Positions 33,616 through 43,530 of a stretch of DNA of 52,282 nucleotides are shown in pieces. Numbering within the stretch: position 1 is the first letter of the stretch; the number at the start of each line of letters is the position of its first letter. Origin of the DNA: Flavimaricola sp. (lineage in GTDB: Bacteria > Pseudomonadota > Alphaproteobacteria > Rhodobacterales > Rhodobacteraceae); assembly GCA_029255105.1 (NCBI GenBank), contig JAQWWH010000030.1, positions 1 to 52,282 of the forward strand, in the 5' to 3' direction. The translations under genes were made by a program, and so were the position numbers. The notes under the pieces were generated by a model. It did not search any database and was not told the origin of the DNA. It saw nothing but the letters and a program-made list of their open reading frames with translations.

Positions 33616-35097
33616 TTACTGCCCCTGGTCCCGGGCCTCGTAGCGGTCCCGGATCAACCGGTCGAGGGCGCGCACGCCCCAGCCTGTCGCCCCCTTGGGG
33701 GCAAGGTCGCTGTCGGACTTCAACGATGCCGTACCTGCGATATCGAGGTGGCACCAGGGCATATCGTCCTTGACGAAACGGGCAAGGAACTGGGCCGCCG
33801 TGATCGACCCGCCATCGCGCCCGCCGACATTCTTCATATCCGCAATCCGGCTCTTGAGCTTGGCATCATAGGCCGCCCCCATGGGCATCCGCCACGCCCC
33901 CTCTTCCTCGGCCCCCGCGGCATTGAGAAAGGCGGTTGCCAGCGCGTCATTGTTGGAAAAGACGCCGGTATGTTCATGACCAAGGGCCACGATGATCGCC
34001 CCTGTCAGGGTTGCGAGGTTGATCATCCCGGTGGGTTTGAACCGCTCTTGCGTATACCAAAGCACATCAGCCAGTACGAGGCGCCCTTCGGCGTCGGTGT
34101 TGATGACCTCGATCGTGTCCCCCTTCATCGAGGTGACCACGTCGCCGGGACGAACGGCAGTGCCCGAGGGCATGTTTTCAACAAGACCGACAAGGCCCAC
34201 CACATTGGCGCGGGCCTTGCGCAGGGCAAGGGCCTTCATCACCCCGGCCACGGTGCCCGCCCCGCCCATGTCCATGGTCATGTCTTCCATGCCGCCGGCC
34301 GGTTTCAGGCTGATGCCGCCGGTGTCAAAGACGACGCCCTTGCCGACAAGGGCAAAGGGCGGCTCGTCTCCGCCGCCATTCCACTGCATCACCACCACCC
34401 TGGAGGGGCTGGCAGAGCCTTGCCCCACGCAGAGCAGCGACCCCATCCCAAGCTCTTCCAGCGCAGGCTCTTCCAGCACCTCGACCGTAAGACCAAGGGC
34501 GGTCAGGGCGACAAGCTGATCGGCAAAGCTGGTGGTGGTGAGGATATTGGCGGGGGCATTCACCAGATCGCGGGTGAAAAAGACCCCTTCGGCCACGGCA
34601 AGGCCGGGGGCGGCAGCTTCGGCTGCGGCCTCCGGGTCCTCGCACATGATTGTGATGGCCCCGGCCGGATCGGGCGCCCCGCTTTTGTGATCGGTAAAGT
34701 CATAGGCCCGCAGCGCCAGCCCCTGGGCCAGTTCGGCCACCCGACCCATATTGCCGGCCAAGACCGTCAGATCACCAGAGCCCCGCTTGGCCGCCATGGC
34801 AGCACCAGCCTTGCGGGCCTCGGACACGGTCGGGCGGCGGGGCAGCTTGACGACAAGGACAGCCTCGACCTGCATGCCACCGGGGTAGGAAATCACGGCC
34901 ACATCGCCCGCCTTCATCTTGGCCCAACCCGGTCCCTCGACCAGCCGCGACATCGCCCGCCGGGTCAAGGAATTGACCTTGCGGGCCTCGGGTGCCATGC
35001 GGCCATCCTCGGCGATCACCACCGCGATCCGGCCCGTCTTGTTCGAGATGTCTGCCAGCTCTGTTGCAGCAAAGGAAATCTTGGCGAGGTCAGTCAT
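33616..35097 (-). CDS. pepA: Leucyl aminopeptidase PepA
   Basis: A 493-residue M17 aminopeptidase. The N-terminal mixed domain is followed by the metal-binding catalytic domain: 'LVGKGVVFDTGGISLKPAGGMEDMTMDMGGAG' with the Lys and Asp ligands, and the NTDAEGRL signature near residue 330. 'GHEHTGVFSNNDAL' lies further on. It removes N-terminal residues from cytosolic peptides with two divalent metals, probably as a hexamer. It is coupled to holC (3-bp gap). The divergent lptF start lies 141 bp away. Confidence 0.95.
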   Translation of the reverse strand: MTDLAKISFAATELADISNKTGRIAVVIAEDGRMAPEARKVNSLTRRAMSRLVEGPGWAKMKAGDVAVISYPGGMQVEAVLVVKLPRRPTVSEARKAGAAMAAKRGSGDLTVLAGNMGRVAELAQGLALRAYDFTDHKSGAPDPAGAITIMCEDPEAAAEAAAPGLAVAEGVFFTRDLVNAPANILTTTSFADQLVALTALGLTVEVLEEPALEELGMGSLLCVGQGSASPSRVVVMQWNGGGDEPPFALVGKGVVFDTGGISLKPAGGMEDMTMDMGGAGTVAGVMKALALRKARANVVGLVGLVENMPSGTAVRPGDVVTSMKGDTIEVINTDAEGRLVLADVLWYTQERFKPTGMINLATLTGAIIVALGHEHTGVFSNNDALATAFLNAAGAEEEGAWRMPMGAAYDAKLKSRIADMKNVGGRDGGSITAAQFLARFVKDDMPWCHLDIAGTASLKSDSDLAPKGATGWGVRALDRLIRDRYEARDQGQ

Positions 35098-35238
35098 AGC
35101 GGGCCTTTCGGTCAGTGGGCGGGGATTGGATCATTGCTACCGGCCCGGGGGCCAGAACACCAGATAGCTGTTCAATCCGCCTGCCCGATGCGGTAGCCTT
35201 CAAAAACGAAGGGCGCGGTGCCTTCGGAGGGGGACGAC

Positions 35239-36366
35239 GTGGGACGATTCGACAGATATCTGCTGTCCCAGCTGATGGTGCTGTTCGGATTCTTCGCGCT
35301 TGTCCTGATCCTGGTCTATTGGGTCAACCGGGCCGTATCCCTGTTCGATCAATTGGTCGCGGACGGCCAAACGATGGGAATTTTCCTGACCTTGTCGCTC
35401 TTGACGCTTCCCGGGCTGATCGCGATCGTGCTCCCCCTCGCGGCCTTCGCGGCAAGCCTTTATGTCACCAACCGGATGACTGCGGAAAGCGAATTGATCG
35501 TGCTACAGGCCACCGGGTCGTCCGCCTACCGGCTGGGCAGACCGGTGGTGATCTTTGGGTTGATCGTGGCGGGGCTGATGTCGGTGCTGACGCACTACCT
35601 GGTGCCCGCCGCCGCCTCGGAAATGAACCGGCGGCAGGCAGAGATTGCGCAGAACGCCACCGCCCGATTTCTTCAGGAAGGACAGTTCCTGTCGCCGACG
35701 TCGGGCATCACTCTTTACATCCGCGAGATCACCCAGGCAGGCGAATTGCGCGATATCTTCCTGTCGGACACCCGCGCCCGCGATGAATCGGTCATTTATA
35801 CAGCCTCAAGCGCCTATGTGGTCCGGACCATTACAGGGCCACAACTGGTGATGATCGACGGAATGGCACAGGCTTTGCAGCGACAAAGCCAGCGCTTGAT
35901 CACCACGTCTTTCAAAGATCTGGCTTATGACATCGGCACCCTCGTCAACCTCCCCGACACCACCCGCCGATCCTCGCGCGAGCTTTCGACGCCTGAGCTT
36001 TTGTCGCCGACGCCCGACCTCATCGAAGAGACCAGGCGCACCGCGGGTCAACTGGTGGCCGAAGGACACAATCGCTTTGCCCAGGCCATATTGGGGTTTG
36101 TCGGGCCCCTGATCGGCTTTGCCACCCTGCTGATCGGCGGTTTCAGCCGGTTCGGCGTCTGGCGCCAGGTTCTGGCGGCCATCGCGCTGGTGATCGTGGT
36201 CAAGATGATCGAGACGATCACGACCAACGCAGTGCGGGTCAATCCGGCCAATTGGCCCCTGACCTACCTGGCCGGCCTGACCGGCGTCGCCATGGCGCTT
36301 GTCCTGATGTGGTCCACGACAAGGCCTGCGATGTTTCAGCGGCGGCCGAGAGGGGCCCGGGCATGA
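35239..36366 (+). CDS. lptF: LPS export ABC transporter permease LptF
   Basis: A 375-residue YjgP/YjgQ-family permease. It has six membrane helices, three at each end ('FGFFALVLILVYWVNRAVSLF', 'LTLPGLIAIVLPLAAFAASLYV'), around a central periplasmic beta-jellyroll domain. The start is GTG 35239, with GGAGGGGG upstream; the ORF opens 21 bp earlier. With LptG it forms the membrane pore that hands LPS to the LptC-LptA bridge. It is first in the run lptF-lptG-lptD-surA-pdxA-rsmA, with ATGA overlap to lptG. Confidence 0.93.
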   Translation: MGRFDRYLLSQLMVLFGFFALVLILVYWVNRAVSLFDQLVADGQTMGIFLTLSLLTLPGLIAIVLPLAAFAASLYVTNRMTAESELIVLQATGSSAYRLGRPVVIFGLIVAGLMSVLTHYLVPAAASEMNRRQAEIAQNATARFLQEGQFLSPTSGITLYIREITQAGELRDIFLSDTRARDESVIYTASSAYVVRTITGPQLVMIDGMAQALQRQSQRLITTSFKDLAYDIGTLVNLPDTTRRSSRELSTPELLSPTPDLIEETRRTAGQLVAEGHNRFAQAILGFVGPLIGFATLLIGGFSRFGVWRQVLAAIALVIVVKMIETITTNAVRVNPANWPLTYLAGLTGVAMALVLMWSTTRPAMFQRRPRGARA

Positions 36367-37457
36367 TATTGCACCGCTACCTCGCCCGCCGTTTCGCCCT
36401 GATCATCCTGGCCGTTTTCGGGATCTTTCTGGTCATGTCGCTGTTCATCGATCTGATCGAACAGGCCCGCCGCTTTGGCGCCGACACCGCCGACTTTGGC
36501 GAGCTGATCAAGCTGACGCTGCTGAACGCCCCCAAAGGCATTTACCAGATCCTGCCGCTGATCATCATCCTGTCGACGCTGGCCTTCTTTCTGGGGTTGG
36601 CGCGGTCGTCTGAAATGGTGGTTATCCGGGCCGCTGGACGATCCGCCATAAGGTCTCTGGTTGCCCCCGTACTGGTGGCCCTGACCTTTGGTATTCTGGC
36701 AGTGGGGTTCTTGAACCCGATCGTGGCTGCGACCTCCAAGGCCTATGAGGCCGAACTTGATGACATCCGCAACGAGACCAGCGTCCTGTCTCTGTCCGAC
36801 GACGGACTTTGGCTGCGGCAAGGGAACGAAACGGCACAGACAGTGATCCGGGCGGAAGCGGCCAACCTCGACGGTACGAGACTGACCGGGGTTAGCTTCA
36901 TCACCTTCGGTCTTGAGGGCAAACCCCAGCGCCGGATCGAAGCCGCCTCGGCGCTTTTGGCAGACGGGGCCTGGACCCTCACCGACGCCAAGGTCTGGCC
37001 ACTGAGCACCGCCCTCAACCCCGAGGCCGAAGCGGTTTTCCTGCCCGAGTTGCAAGTCAACTCCTCGCTCACCGCAGCGCAGATCCGCGACAGCTTTGGC
37101 ACCCCATCCTCCGTTGCGATCTGGGACCTGCCCCAGTTTATCGAACGGTTGCAGGCGGCCGGCTTTTCGGCACGCCGGCATCAGGTCTTTTTGCAGATGG
37201 AACTGGCTTTGCCGATATTCCTTGTCTCTATGGTGCTGATCGGTGCGGCCTTTACCCTGCGCCACCAGCGCGGCGGACGCACGAGCCTGATGGTCCTGTC
37301 GGCGATCCTTCTTAGCTTTGCGATCTATTTTTTGCGAAATTTTGCCCAAATCCTTGGGGAAAGCGGGCAAATCCCCGCGATGCTTGCCGCCTGGGCGCCG
37401 CCGCTGATTGCCATCGGCCTGTCGCTTGGGCTGTTGTTGCATCTTGAGGACGGCTGA
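36363..37457 (+). CDS. lptG: LPS export ABC transporter permease LptG
   Basis: A 364-residue YjgP/YjgQ permease starting MILHRYLARRFALIILAVFGIFLVMSLFIDLIEQARRF. The same six-helix plus jellyroll design as LptF is seen, with C-terminal helices 'LPIFLVSMVLIGAAFTLRHQRGGR', 'LMVLSAILLSFAIYFLRNFAQILG' and 'LAAWAPPLIAIGLSLGLLLHL'. The start ATG overlaps the lptF stop (ATGA) and its own stop overlaps the lptD start (TGATG), so the first three genes are translationally linked. It works with LptF in LPS extraction from the inner membrane. Confidence 0.94.
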   Translation: MILHRYLARRFALIILAVFGIFLVMSLFIDLIEQARRFGADTADFGELIKLTLLNAPKGIYQILPLIIILSTLAFFLGLARSSEMVVIRAAGRSAIRSLVAPVLVALTFGILAVGFLNPIVAATSKAYEAELDDIRNETSVLSLSDDGLWLRQGNETAQTVIRAEAANLDGTRLTGVSFITFGLEGKPQRRIEAASALLADGAWTLTDAKVWPLSTALNPEAEAVFLPELQVNSSLTAAQIRDSFGTPSSVAIWDLPQFIERLQAAGFSARRHQVFLQMELALPIFLVSMVLIGAAFTLRHQRGGRTSLMVLSAILLSFAIYFLRNFAQILGESGQIPAMLAAWAPPLIAIGLSLGLLLHLEDG

Positions 37458-39562
37458 TGCTGCGCCTTGCTTTTCTTTGCCTGGCCCTCATTCTGCCATC
37501 TTTGGCCCCAGCCCAGGGGGCCGCGACGCTGGTCGCGGACAGCGTAACCCTGAGCGGCGACAACCGGCTGGTGGCGGACGGCAACGTTGAGGCCTTTTAT
37601 GACGGGACAGTCCTGTCCGCCTCGCGCATCACCTATGACCGCACTGCCGACCGGCTAAGCATCGAAGGCCCTATCTTTATCCGGACCGCCGACGGTCAGA
37701 TCCTGACAGCCAGCCGGGCCGAGCTTGATCCCCGGCTGGAAAGCGGGCTTTTGCGCAGCGCCCGGCTGGTGCTGGACGAACAACTCCAACTCGCCGCCAA
37801 TCAGATCACGCGGGTGGATGGTCGCTACAGCGCCCTGACCCGGACTGCTGCCACATCCTGCCAGGTCTGCGGCACCCGCGCCCCTTTGTGGGAAATCCGC
37901 GCTGAAAGCGTGATCCATGACACCGAGACCCGGCAGCTTTATTTCGACAACGCCAGCCTGTTGATCCGGGGCGTTCCAGTCCTTTGGGTGCCCCGTATGC
38001 GCCTGCCAGACCCGACGCTTGAACGGGCGACCGGCCTATTGGTACCACAGGTCCGGACCACCAACCAGTTGGGCATTGGCCTGAAACTGCCGTATTTCAT
38101 CCGGATCGGGGACCGACGAGACCTGACGCTGACGCCCTATCTGTCCGGCAGCACCACAACACTAGAGGCCCGCTACCGGCAGGCCTACTTACGGGGCGAT
38201 ATCGAGATTTTGGCCTCAGTCGGGCGGGACGACATCGTCCCTGATACGACACGGGGCTTTGCTCGCGCCTCTGGTGACTTTGACATTGGCCGGGGCGTGC
38301 AATTGTCCTTCAATATCGAAGCTTTGTCCGATCCAACCTATCTGCTGGATTACGGCTATTCGGACCAGGACCGCCTGGTATCCGGCCTGACGCTGACGCG
38401 GGTTCGGCAGGACGATCTGTTCTTTGGCCAAGCCGCTTTCTACACAAGCCTGCGCGAAGCAGAGGTGGATTCGGCCCTGCCGCCCATCGTGCTTGATTTC
38501 GGCTATGAAAGGCGCCGCTACCTTGCCGATCTTGGGGCAACTGTCACATGGTCCGTTTCGGCCGACGCGCTGCAACGGACAAAGAATTCCGATCCCGCGT
38601 CGGCGCGTGACGTGGCGCGGGTCGGTACCGGGCTTGAGCTGGTTCACCAATGGGTCAGTCCGGTCGGACTTGTCATGACGACCGATGCAAAGGTCGTATT
38701 GGACTACTACCTGGTCAATGACGATCCCACCTATGAGACCGGCTTTCGGGCCGGACCTTCGGGGTCGGTGACGCTGCGCTGGCCGCTGATGCGTCCAGAC
38801 CCGACGGGCATCGTGAACATCATCGAACCGATCGTCAGCCTGGGCTGGTCCGAAGCGTTCGGGGTTGTTCCGCCCAATGAAGACGGGCTTTTGGCCGAAC
38901 TTGACGAAGGCAACCTGATGTCCCTAACCCGCACGCCGGGACAGGATGCCCGCGAGCTGGGCTACCGGACAAGTGCCGGTGTGGCTTGGACATTGGGCGT
39001 CCCGGATGTTGGCACCTCGACGATGACCTTTGGACGGGTGTTCCAGTCCCAGGTTCAGCCGGCCTATTCGGCAGCCTCGGGGCAGGCCCGGGCCAACTCT
39101 GACTGGCTTTTGTCGACGCAATTGGCGCTGGATGGTGGTTTCGAATGGCAGGTGCGGACGCTGATCGACGATGACCTCGACATCAACAAGGCCGAGACGA
39201 TGGTGAACTGGTCGAACGAGCGGATCGATTTCAACGCCTCCTACCTCTGGCTGCCCGAAGACGCCTTTCGGGACCGGGATTCGCCGGCGTCCGAATGGTC
39301 CTTCGACACCGACTGGCGGGTCACCGACAATTGGAGCCTCAGGGCCGAGGCCCGCTATGACGAGGCGGCCAATCAATTGGCAAGGGCGGGCTTTGGCTTA
39401 GGGTGGCAGAATGAATGCGTCACGGTGGACCTTTCGGTGGCGCGCCGCTACACCTCATTTACGACCGAAGACCCGACCACTACCTTTGACCTTGCCATCA
39501 ATCTGACCGGCTTTTCGGCTGGACGCTCACAGGCAGGTCCGGCTGGTTCGTGCCGGAACTGA
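37457..39562 (+). CDS. lptD: Outer-membrane LPS assembly protein LptD
   Basis: A 701-residue protein. It has a signal peptide (first 19-20 residues), a short N-terminal OstA-type jellyroll domain ('ADSVTLSGDNRLVADGNVEAFYDGTVLSASRITYDRTADRL') and then a large barrel with alternating strands ending in 'ITFGL-like' and 'NECVTVDLSVARRYTSF'. A Cys pair, 'CQVC', near residue 136, and a Cys near the C-terminal 'NECVTV', are the conserved sites of the LptD disulfides. It inserts LPS into the outer leaflet together with LptE. Its start overlaps the lptG stop by one base. Confidence 0.93.
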   Translation: MLRLAFLCLALILPSLAPAQGAATLVADSVTLSGDNRLVADGNVEAFYDGTVLSASRITYDRTADRLSIEGPIFIRTADGQILTASRAELDPRLESGLLRSARLVLDEQLQLAANQITRVDGRYSALTRTAATSCQVCGTRAPLWEIRAESVIHDTETRQLYFDNASLLIRGVPVLWVPRMRLPDPTLERATGLLVPQVRTTNQLGIGLKLPYFIRIGDRRDLTLTPYLSGSTTTLEARYRQAYLRGDIEILASVGRDDIVPDTTRGFARASGDFDIGRGVQLSFNIEALSDPTYLLDYGYSDQDRLVSGLTLTRVRQDDLFFGQAAFYTSLREAEVDSALPPIVLDFGYERRRYLADLGATVTWSVSADALQRTKNSDPASARDVARVGTGLELVHQWVSPVGLVMTTDAKVVLDYYLVNDDPTYETGFRAGPSGSVTLRWPLMRPDPTGIVNIIEPIVSLGWSEAFGVVPPNEDGLLAELDEGNLMSLTRTPGQDARELGYRTSAGVAWTLGVPDVGTSTMTFGRVFQSQVQPAYSAASGQARANSDWLLSTQLALDGGFEWQVRTLIDDDLDINKAETMVNWSNERIDFNASYLWLPEDAFRDRDSPASEWSFDTDWRVTDNWSLRAEARYDEAANQLARAGFGLGWQNECVTVDLSVARRYTSFTTEDPTTTFDLAINLTGFSAGRSQAGPAGSCRN

Positions 39563-39633
39563 GAGTGGCGACAAAACGCGATACGACAGGGCCTTCGGGC
39601 ACTGTCTGAACCAAGAAACTGCACGAGGCTTTC

Positions 39634-40890
39634 ATGCGCCTGTCCCTTTCGACCCTCCTGCCCCGGCTGGGACCAAGCCTGGGCCTTGGCCTGGCCTTCT
39701 GTCTGGCTCCTGTTCTGGCACCCGCTGCATGGGCACAGGATCTGTTTTCCCCTGCCATCATCGTGAACGAGCGGGCGATCAGCCGCTACGAGATCGAACA
39801 GCGCCGGGCACTCCTAGACGTCTTTGGCACCCAGGGAGACCTGGACGAACTTGCCCAGGAGCAGTTGATCGAAGAGCGGCTCAAGAGCCAGGCCATCGCG
39901 GCGGCAGGCCTGCGCCTGACCGAAGAAGGCAGCCAGCTGGCGCTGGAAGAATTTGCCGGACGGACCGAGCTTTCGCTCGACGAATTCCTTGCCGTGATTG
40001 CCCAACAGGGAGTCGAGCGTGAGACCCTTCGCGACTATGTCGTCATGGGGATCAGCTGGCGCGACTTTGTCCGCGCCCAATTCGGTTCGCAGGTCGAAGT
40101 GACCGAGACCGATATCGACGCGGCCCTGGCCCGTGGTCCGAACCCTAACGAGGGGGTCGAGGTCCTGCTGAACGAAATCATCATCGCCGCCCCGCCCGAA
40201 CGGGCCGAGCAGGCGGCAGCTGTGGCCGACGAAATCTCGCGGATGCGGTCGATCTCGGCGTTTCAGGACGCCGCCCGGCAAGTGTCGGCCCTGCCCTCAC
40301 GCGAACAGGGCGGTCGGTTGAACTGGCTGCCATTGTCGAACTACCCCGCCCCCCTGCGGCCTGTGATCCTTGGCCTTGCGCCAGGCGAGGTGACGGCCCC
40401 GATCCCGATCCCCAACGGCATCGCCCTGTTCCAATTGCGCGACGTCCGCGAAGCTCCCTTTTCCGCCCCCGCCGTGACGGCCATAGACTATGCCGCATTC
40501 TACATCGCGGGCGGCCGGTCCGAGGCCGCAATGTCAGAGGCCACCGCCCTGCAAAGCCGGGTCGACACCTGCGACGACCTATACGGCGAAGCACTGGGGC
40601 TGCCGCCCGAAACCCTTGAACGGGTCAAGCCGCCACCGGCCGAGATCCCCCAAGACGTCGCGCTGGAACTGGCCAAGCTGGACACCGACGAGGTAACAAC
40701 CGCCCTGACGCGAGCAGATGGCCAGACCCTGGTCTTTTTGATGCTGTGCGGTCGCGACTACGAAGGCACCGAAGCCCTGAGCAGGGATGCCGTGCGGGGA
40801 CAGCTGATTAGTGCCCGCCTGGCCGGACTGGCGGATGGCTTGCTGGCCGATCTTCGGGCCTCGGCCACCATTATCTACGCAAACCAATAG
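39634..40890 (+). CDS. surA: Periplasmic chaperone/peptidyl-prolyl isomerase SurA-like
   Basis: A 418-residue protein with a signal peptide (cut near residue 34, AWAQ) and a SurA N-terminal domain: 'PAIIVNERAISRYEIEQRRALLDVFG' and 'LIEERLKSQAIAAAGL'. One parvulin PpiC domain follows, near 170-270 ('LLNEIIIAAP...SRMRSISAFQDAARQVSALPSREQGGRLNWLP'). It escorts outer-membrane proteins such as LptD. This fits its place after lptD, though the 71-bp gap means it may have its own start. Alphaproteobacterial forms are often annotated simply as peptidylprolyl isomerase. Confidence 0.88.
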   Translation: MRLSLSTLLPRLGPSLGLGLAFCLAPVLAPAAWAQDLFSPAIIVNERAISRYEIEQRRALLDVFGTQGDLDELAQEQLIEERLKSQAIAAAGLRLTEEGSQLALEEFAGRTELSLDEFLAVIAQQGVERETLRDYVVMGISWRDFVRAQFGSQVEVTETDIDAALARGPNPNEGVEVLLNEIIIAAPPERAEQAAAVADEISRMRSISAFQDAARQVSALPSREQGGRLNWLPLSNYPAPLRPVILGLAPGEVTAPIPIPNGIALFQLRDVREAPFSAPAVTAIDYAAFYIAGGRSEAAMSEATALQSRVDTCDDLYGEALGLPPETLERVKPPPAEIPQDVALELAKLDTDEVTTALTRADGQTLVFLMLCGRDYEGTEALSRDAVRGQLISARLAGLADGLLADLRASATIIYANQ

Positions 40891-40896
40891 GCCTCG

Positions 40897-41901
40897 GTGT
40901 CCACCATCGTCATCAGCTGCGGTGAGCCTGCCGGGATCGGGCCGGAGATCGCCGCCCGCGCCTGGGCTGAGCGGCGGACGGCCATGACCCTGCTCTGGAT
41001 CGGCGATCCGCGTCACCTGCCACAGGGCACCCCATGGCAGGCTGTCAAGGACCGGCACGAGGCCAGGGCCATCTGCGCGCGCGCCTTGCCGGTTCTGGAG
41101 CGCGACTTTGGACCGCCTGTGGTCCCCGGGCAGCCCAACCCTGCCCATGCCCAAGGTGTCATCGACGCCATCGCCGACGGCGTCCACATGGTCCAGGCCG
41201 GAGAGGCCGACGCGCTGTGCACCGCGCCGATCCACAAGGCCGCCCTGATCGACGGGGCGGATTTCGCCTATCCCGGCCATACGGAGTATCTGGCAGCGCT
41301 GGCAGGTGTTCAGCGCGTGGTGATGATGCTGGCGTGCGACATGCTGCGGGTCGTGCCCGCAACGATCCACATTCCCATTGCCGAAGTGCCCGGTGCCCTG
41401 ACCGCCCGGGGCCTGACCGACACCATCCTGATCACCCATTCCGCCCTGATCCGCGACTTTGGCATTGCCACCCCACGCATTGCCGTCGCCGGACTGAACC
41501 CCCACGCAGGCGAGGACGGCAAGATGGGGATGGAAGAGATCGAGATGATCGCCCCGGTTCTTGAAGCGCTGCGTCGAGAGGGCCTTGATATCGCGGGCCC
41601 CCTGTCCGCCGATACGATGTTCCATGCCGGCGCGCGTGCCCGTTATGACGCGGCAATTGCGATGTACCACGATCAGGCGCTGATCCCGATCAAGACCCTC
41701 GATTTTTCGGGTGGGGTGAATGTGACCCTGGGACTGCCGTTCATCCGCACCTCACCCGATCACGGCACGGCTTTTGACATTGCCGGGCGTGGCGTGGCGG
41801 ATGCGACCTCGATGATTGCGGCTCTCGATATGGCCAGCCGCATGAATGTGGCCCGGACAGGAGCCTCCGGCGGGAATATTTCTGGCAAGAAAAAACCATG
41901 A
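40897..41901 (+). CDS. pdxA: 4-hydroxythreonine-4-phosphate dehydrogenase PdxA
   Basis: A 334-residue NAD-dependent enzyme of pyridoxal-5-phosphate synthesis. Motifs: '[16 protein letters not shown]', 'APIHKAAL', '[14 protein letters not shown]', '[12 protein letters not shown]' and '[13 protein letters not shown]', with the metal-binding His residues in them. The start is GTG 40897, 6 bp after the surA stop. The C-terminal tail '[14 protein letters not shown]' is not part of the family; it is read from the intergenic repeat at 41868-41897. The stop overlaps the rsmA start (ATGA), so the repeat now forms the junction of the two genes. Confidence 0.94.
   Translation: MSTIVISCGEPAGIGPEIAARAWAERRTAMTLLWIGDPRHLPQGTPWQAVKDRHEARAICARALPVLERDFGPPVVPGQPNPAHAQGVIDAIADGVHMVQAGEADALCTAPIHKAALIDGADFAYPGHTEYLAALAGVQRVVMMLACDMLRVVPATIHIPIAEVPGALTARGLTDTILITHSALIRDFGIATPRIAVAGLNPHAGEDGKMGMEEIEMIAPVLEALRREGLDIAGPLSADTMFHAGARARYDAAIAMYHDQALIPIKTLDFSGGVNVTLGLPFIRTSPDHGTAFDIAGRGVADATSMIAALDMASRMNVARTGASGGNISGKKKP
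41868..41897 (+). repeat. Dispersed intergenic repeat captured in pdxA
   Basis: GCCTCCGGCGGGAATATTT followed by CTGGCAAGAAAAAACC is a reversed copy of the elements at 31849 and 52232, and like that at 22098 (CCCCCGGGATATTT). Here it is translated as the last 12 residues of PdxA and leads straight into the ATG of rsmA. Its CCTCCGG arm is GC-rich and its tail A-rich. Confidence 0.75.
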
Positions 41902-42743
41902 GCGGCATCGATGATCTGCCGCCGCTGCGCGATGTCATTGCCAGGTTTGACCTGTCGCCCAAGAAGGCGCTTGGCCAGAACTTTCTTCTGGATCTGAACC
42001 TGACGGCCAAGATTGCCCGCCGTGCAGGGGATCTGTCTGGCTGCGATGTGCTGGAGGTGGGCCCGGGCCCCGGTGGCCTGACCCGAGGCCTACTGGCGGA
42101 GGGCGCGCGCCGGGTGCTGGCCATCGAAAAGGACCCCAGATGCCTGCCAGCCCTGGCCGAGATCGCAGCGGCCTATCCCGGCCGGCTGGAGGTTATCGGC
42201 GGTGATGCCCTTGAGGTCGAGCCCCTGGCCCATCTGACCCCACCGATCCGGGTGGCGGCCAACCTGCCCTATAATGTGGGGACCGAACTGCTGGTACGCT
42301 GGCTGACGCCCCCCGACTGGCCGCCCTATTGGCAGAGCCTGACACTGATGTTTCAAAAGGAAGTCGCCGAGCGCATCGTGGCCAGCCCCGGAAGCAAGGC
42401 CTATGGCCGCCTTGCCCTTTTGGCCCAATGGCGTACGGATGCGAAGATCGTGATGGAGCTGGGTCCCGAGGCCTTCACCCCGCCCCCCAAGGTATCATCT
42501 GCAGTGGTCCATCTGACCGCCCTGCCCGAACCGCGCTATCCGGCCGATCCGGCCGTTCTGAGCCGAGTGGTCGCAGCCGCCTTCAACCAGCGCCGCAAGA
42601 TGCTGCGTGCGGCCCTGAGGGGGGTGTCCCCGGATATCGAGGCGCATCTTGTCGCGGTGGGGATTCCGCCCACGGAACGCGCCGAGCAGGTGTCGCTGGA
42701 GGCCTTTTGTGCCCTGGCCCGGGAACTGAAAAGGGCCGCCTGA
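41898..42743 (+). CDS. rsmA: 16S rRNA (adenine1518/1519-N6) dimethyltransferase RsmA/KsgA
   Basis: A 281-residue methyltransferase: '[20 protein letters not shown]' at the start, motif I '[19 protein letters not shown]', '[15 protein letters not shown]' (the catalytic NLPY) and '[13 protein letters not shown]'. It dimethylates two adjacent adenines in helix 45 of 16S rRNA late in 30S assembly; loss gives kasugamycin resistance. The ATG overlaps the pdxA stop. The gene is last in the lpt-sur-pdx-rsm run. Confidence 0.95.
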   Translation: MSGIDDLPPLRDVIARFDLSPKKALGQNFLLDLNLTAKIARRAGDLSGCDVLEVGPGPGGLTRGLLAEGARRVLAIEKDPRCLPALAEIAAAYPGRLEVIGGDALEVEPLAHLTPPIRVAANLPYNVGTELLVRWLTPPDWPPYWQSLTLMFQKEVAERIVASPGSKAYGRLALLAQWRTDAKIVMELGPEAFTPPPKVSSAVVHLTALPEPRYPADPAVLSRVVAAAFNQRRKMLRAALRGVSPDIEAHLVAVGIPPTERAEQVSLEAFCALARELKRAA

Positions 42744-42755
42744 CAGGCGACCCTT
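42731..42755. terminator. Weak bidirectional hairpin between rsmA and DUF4167 genes
   Basis: AAGGG-CC-GCCT with AGGC-GA-CCCTT around the rsmA stop codon forms an interrupted stem with a 3-nt loop. It lies in the 34-bp gap of two convergent genes. The following T-tract is poor. Confidence 0.4.
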
Positions 42756-42777
42756 CTTGCAGGAGATATCCTGATGG

Positions 42778-43530
42778 CTACTCGGCCGTTTCGGCGGACC
42801 CAGAGGTCTGGCCACTGTCTGCAGCGGCGGCCTTGGGTGCGCGGGGCTTGCGCGGACGTGGCGTGCGGGCGGCCTTGGGCTTGGCGGCGGCGGCAGCGTC
42901 GCTTGTCTTGTCCTCGGGCGTTTCCACCAGACTAGACTGCTGATCCCCAGCCTTGAGGAAACCGACGTCGGCGATGTCCATGCTATAATCCGGCTGCTCT
43001 GCACTGCCGGGATCCTGATCAGCGGCATCATTGCCAGCGTCGCGACGCGACGACCCCTTGCCGCGACGCGGTTGCTGTCCTGCATCCGCCCCTGACTCGG
43101 GCTGGCGAGGCTGGGCCTCGGGCTGGCGTTGTTGCCCATTGGAGGTCTCGGGCCCGCTGCCCTCTTCCTGGCTCCGGAGTCTTTGCTGACGCTCGCGGTC
43201 CCGCTCGGCCTGCCGGTCGCGTTCGGCCTGACGGTCGCGGTTCTGCTGCTCTTGCTCTTCGCGGGCGCGGTCGATCTCTTTCTGAGCTTCAGCGAGCAGG
43301 CGCGTATAATGCTCAGCGTGCTGGGCGAAATTCTCGGAGTTGACCCGATCATTCGACAATTGCGCGTCGCGATGAAGTTGGTTGTATTTCTCGATGATCT
43401 GCTGGGGCGTTCCGCGCACCTTGCCATCAGGACCCGAGCTGTCGAACACCCGGTTGATGATGTTTCCGCCCGAGGGACGGTTGTTGCTGCGGTTCTTGTT
43501 GCCCCGCGACCGTGACTTTGATGATCTCAT
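42778..43530 (-). CDS. DUF4167 domain protein
   Basis: A 250-residue protein from the ATG at 43530 (MRSSKSRSRG). The N-terminal 85 residues are the DUF4167 domain ('NIINRVFDSSGPDGKVRGTPQQIIEKYNQLHRDAQLSNDRVNSENFAQHAEHYTRLLAEAQ'). A highly charged coiled stretch with QAERDR repeats follows, and the last 150 residues are disordered with Ser, Pro, Ala and Arg tracts. The N-terminal domain has a basic patch suggesting nucleic-acid contact. Its place after prfA-prmC is typical of Rhodobacteraceae. Its role is unknown. A longer frame to 43599 is not supported. Confidence 0.85.
   Translation of the reverse strand: MRSSKSRSRGNKNRSNNRPSGGNIINRVFDSSGPDGKVRGTPQQIIEKYNQLHRDAQLSNDRVNSENFAQHAEHYTRLLAEAQKEIDRAREEQEQQNRDRQAERDRQAERDRERQQRLRSQEEGSGPETSNGQQRQPEAQPRQPESGADAGQQPRRGKGSSRRDAGNDAADQDPGSAEQPDYSMDIADVGFLKAGDQQSSLVETPEDKTSDAAAAAKPKAARTPRPRKPRAPKAAAADSGQTSGSAETAE

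Noticed and set aside
33367..35196. 609-residue plus-strand ORF
   Set aside because: Antisense to pepA and holC; the pepA catalytic motifs are on the minus strand.
36336..37442. 368-residue minus-strand ORF
   Set aside because: Antisense to lptG; composition (Gln, Gly, Arg, Asp) is unlike a real protein.
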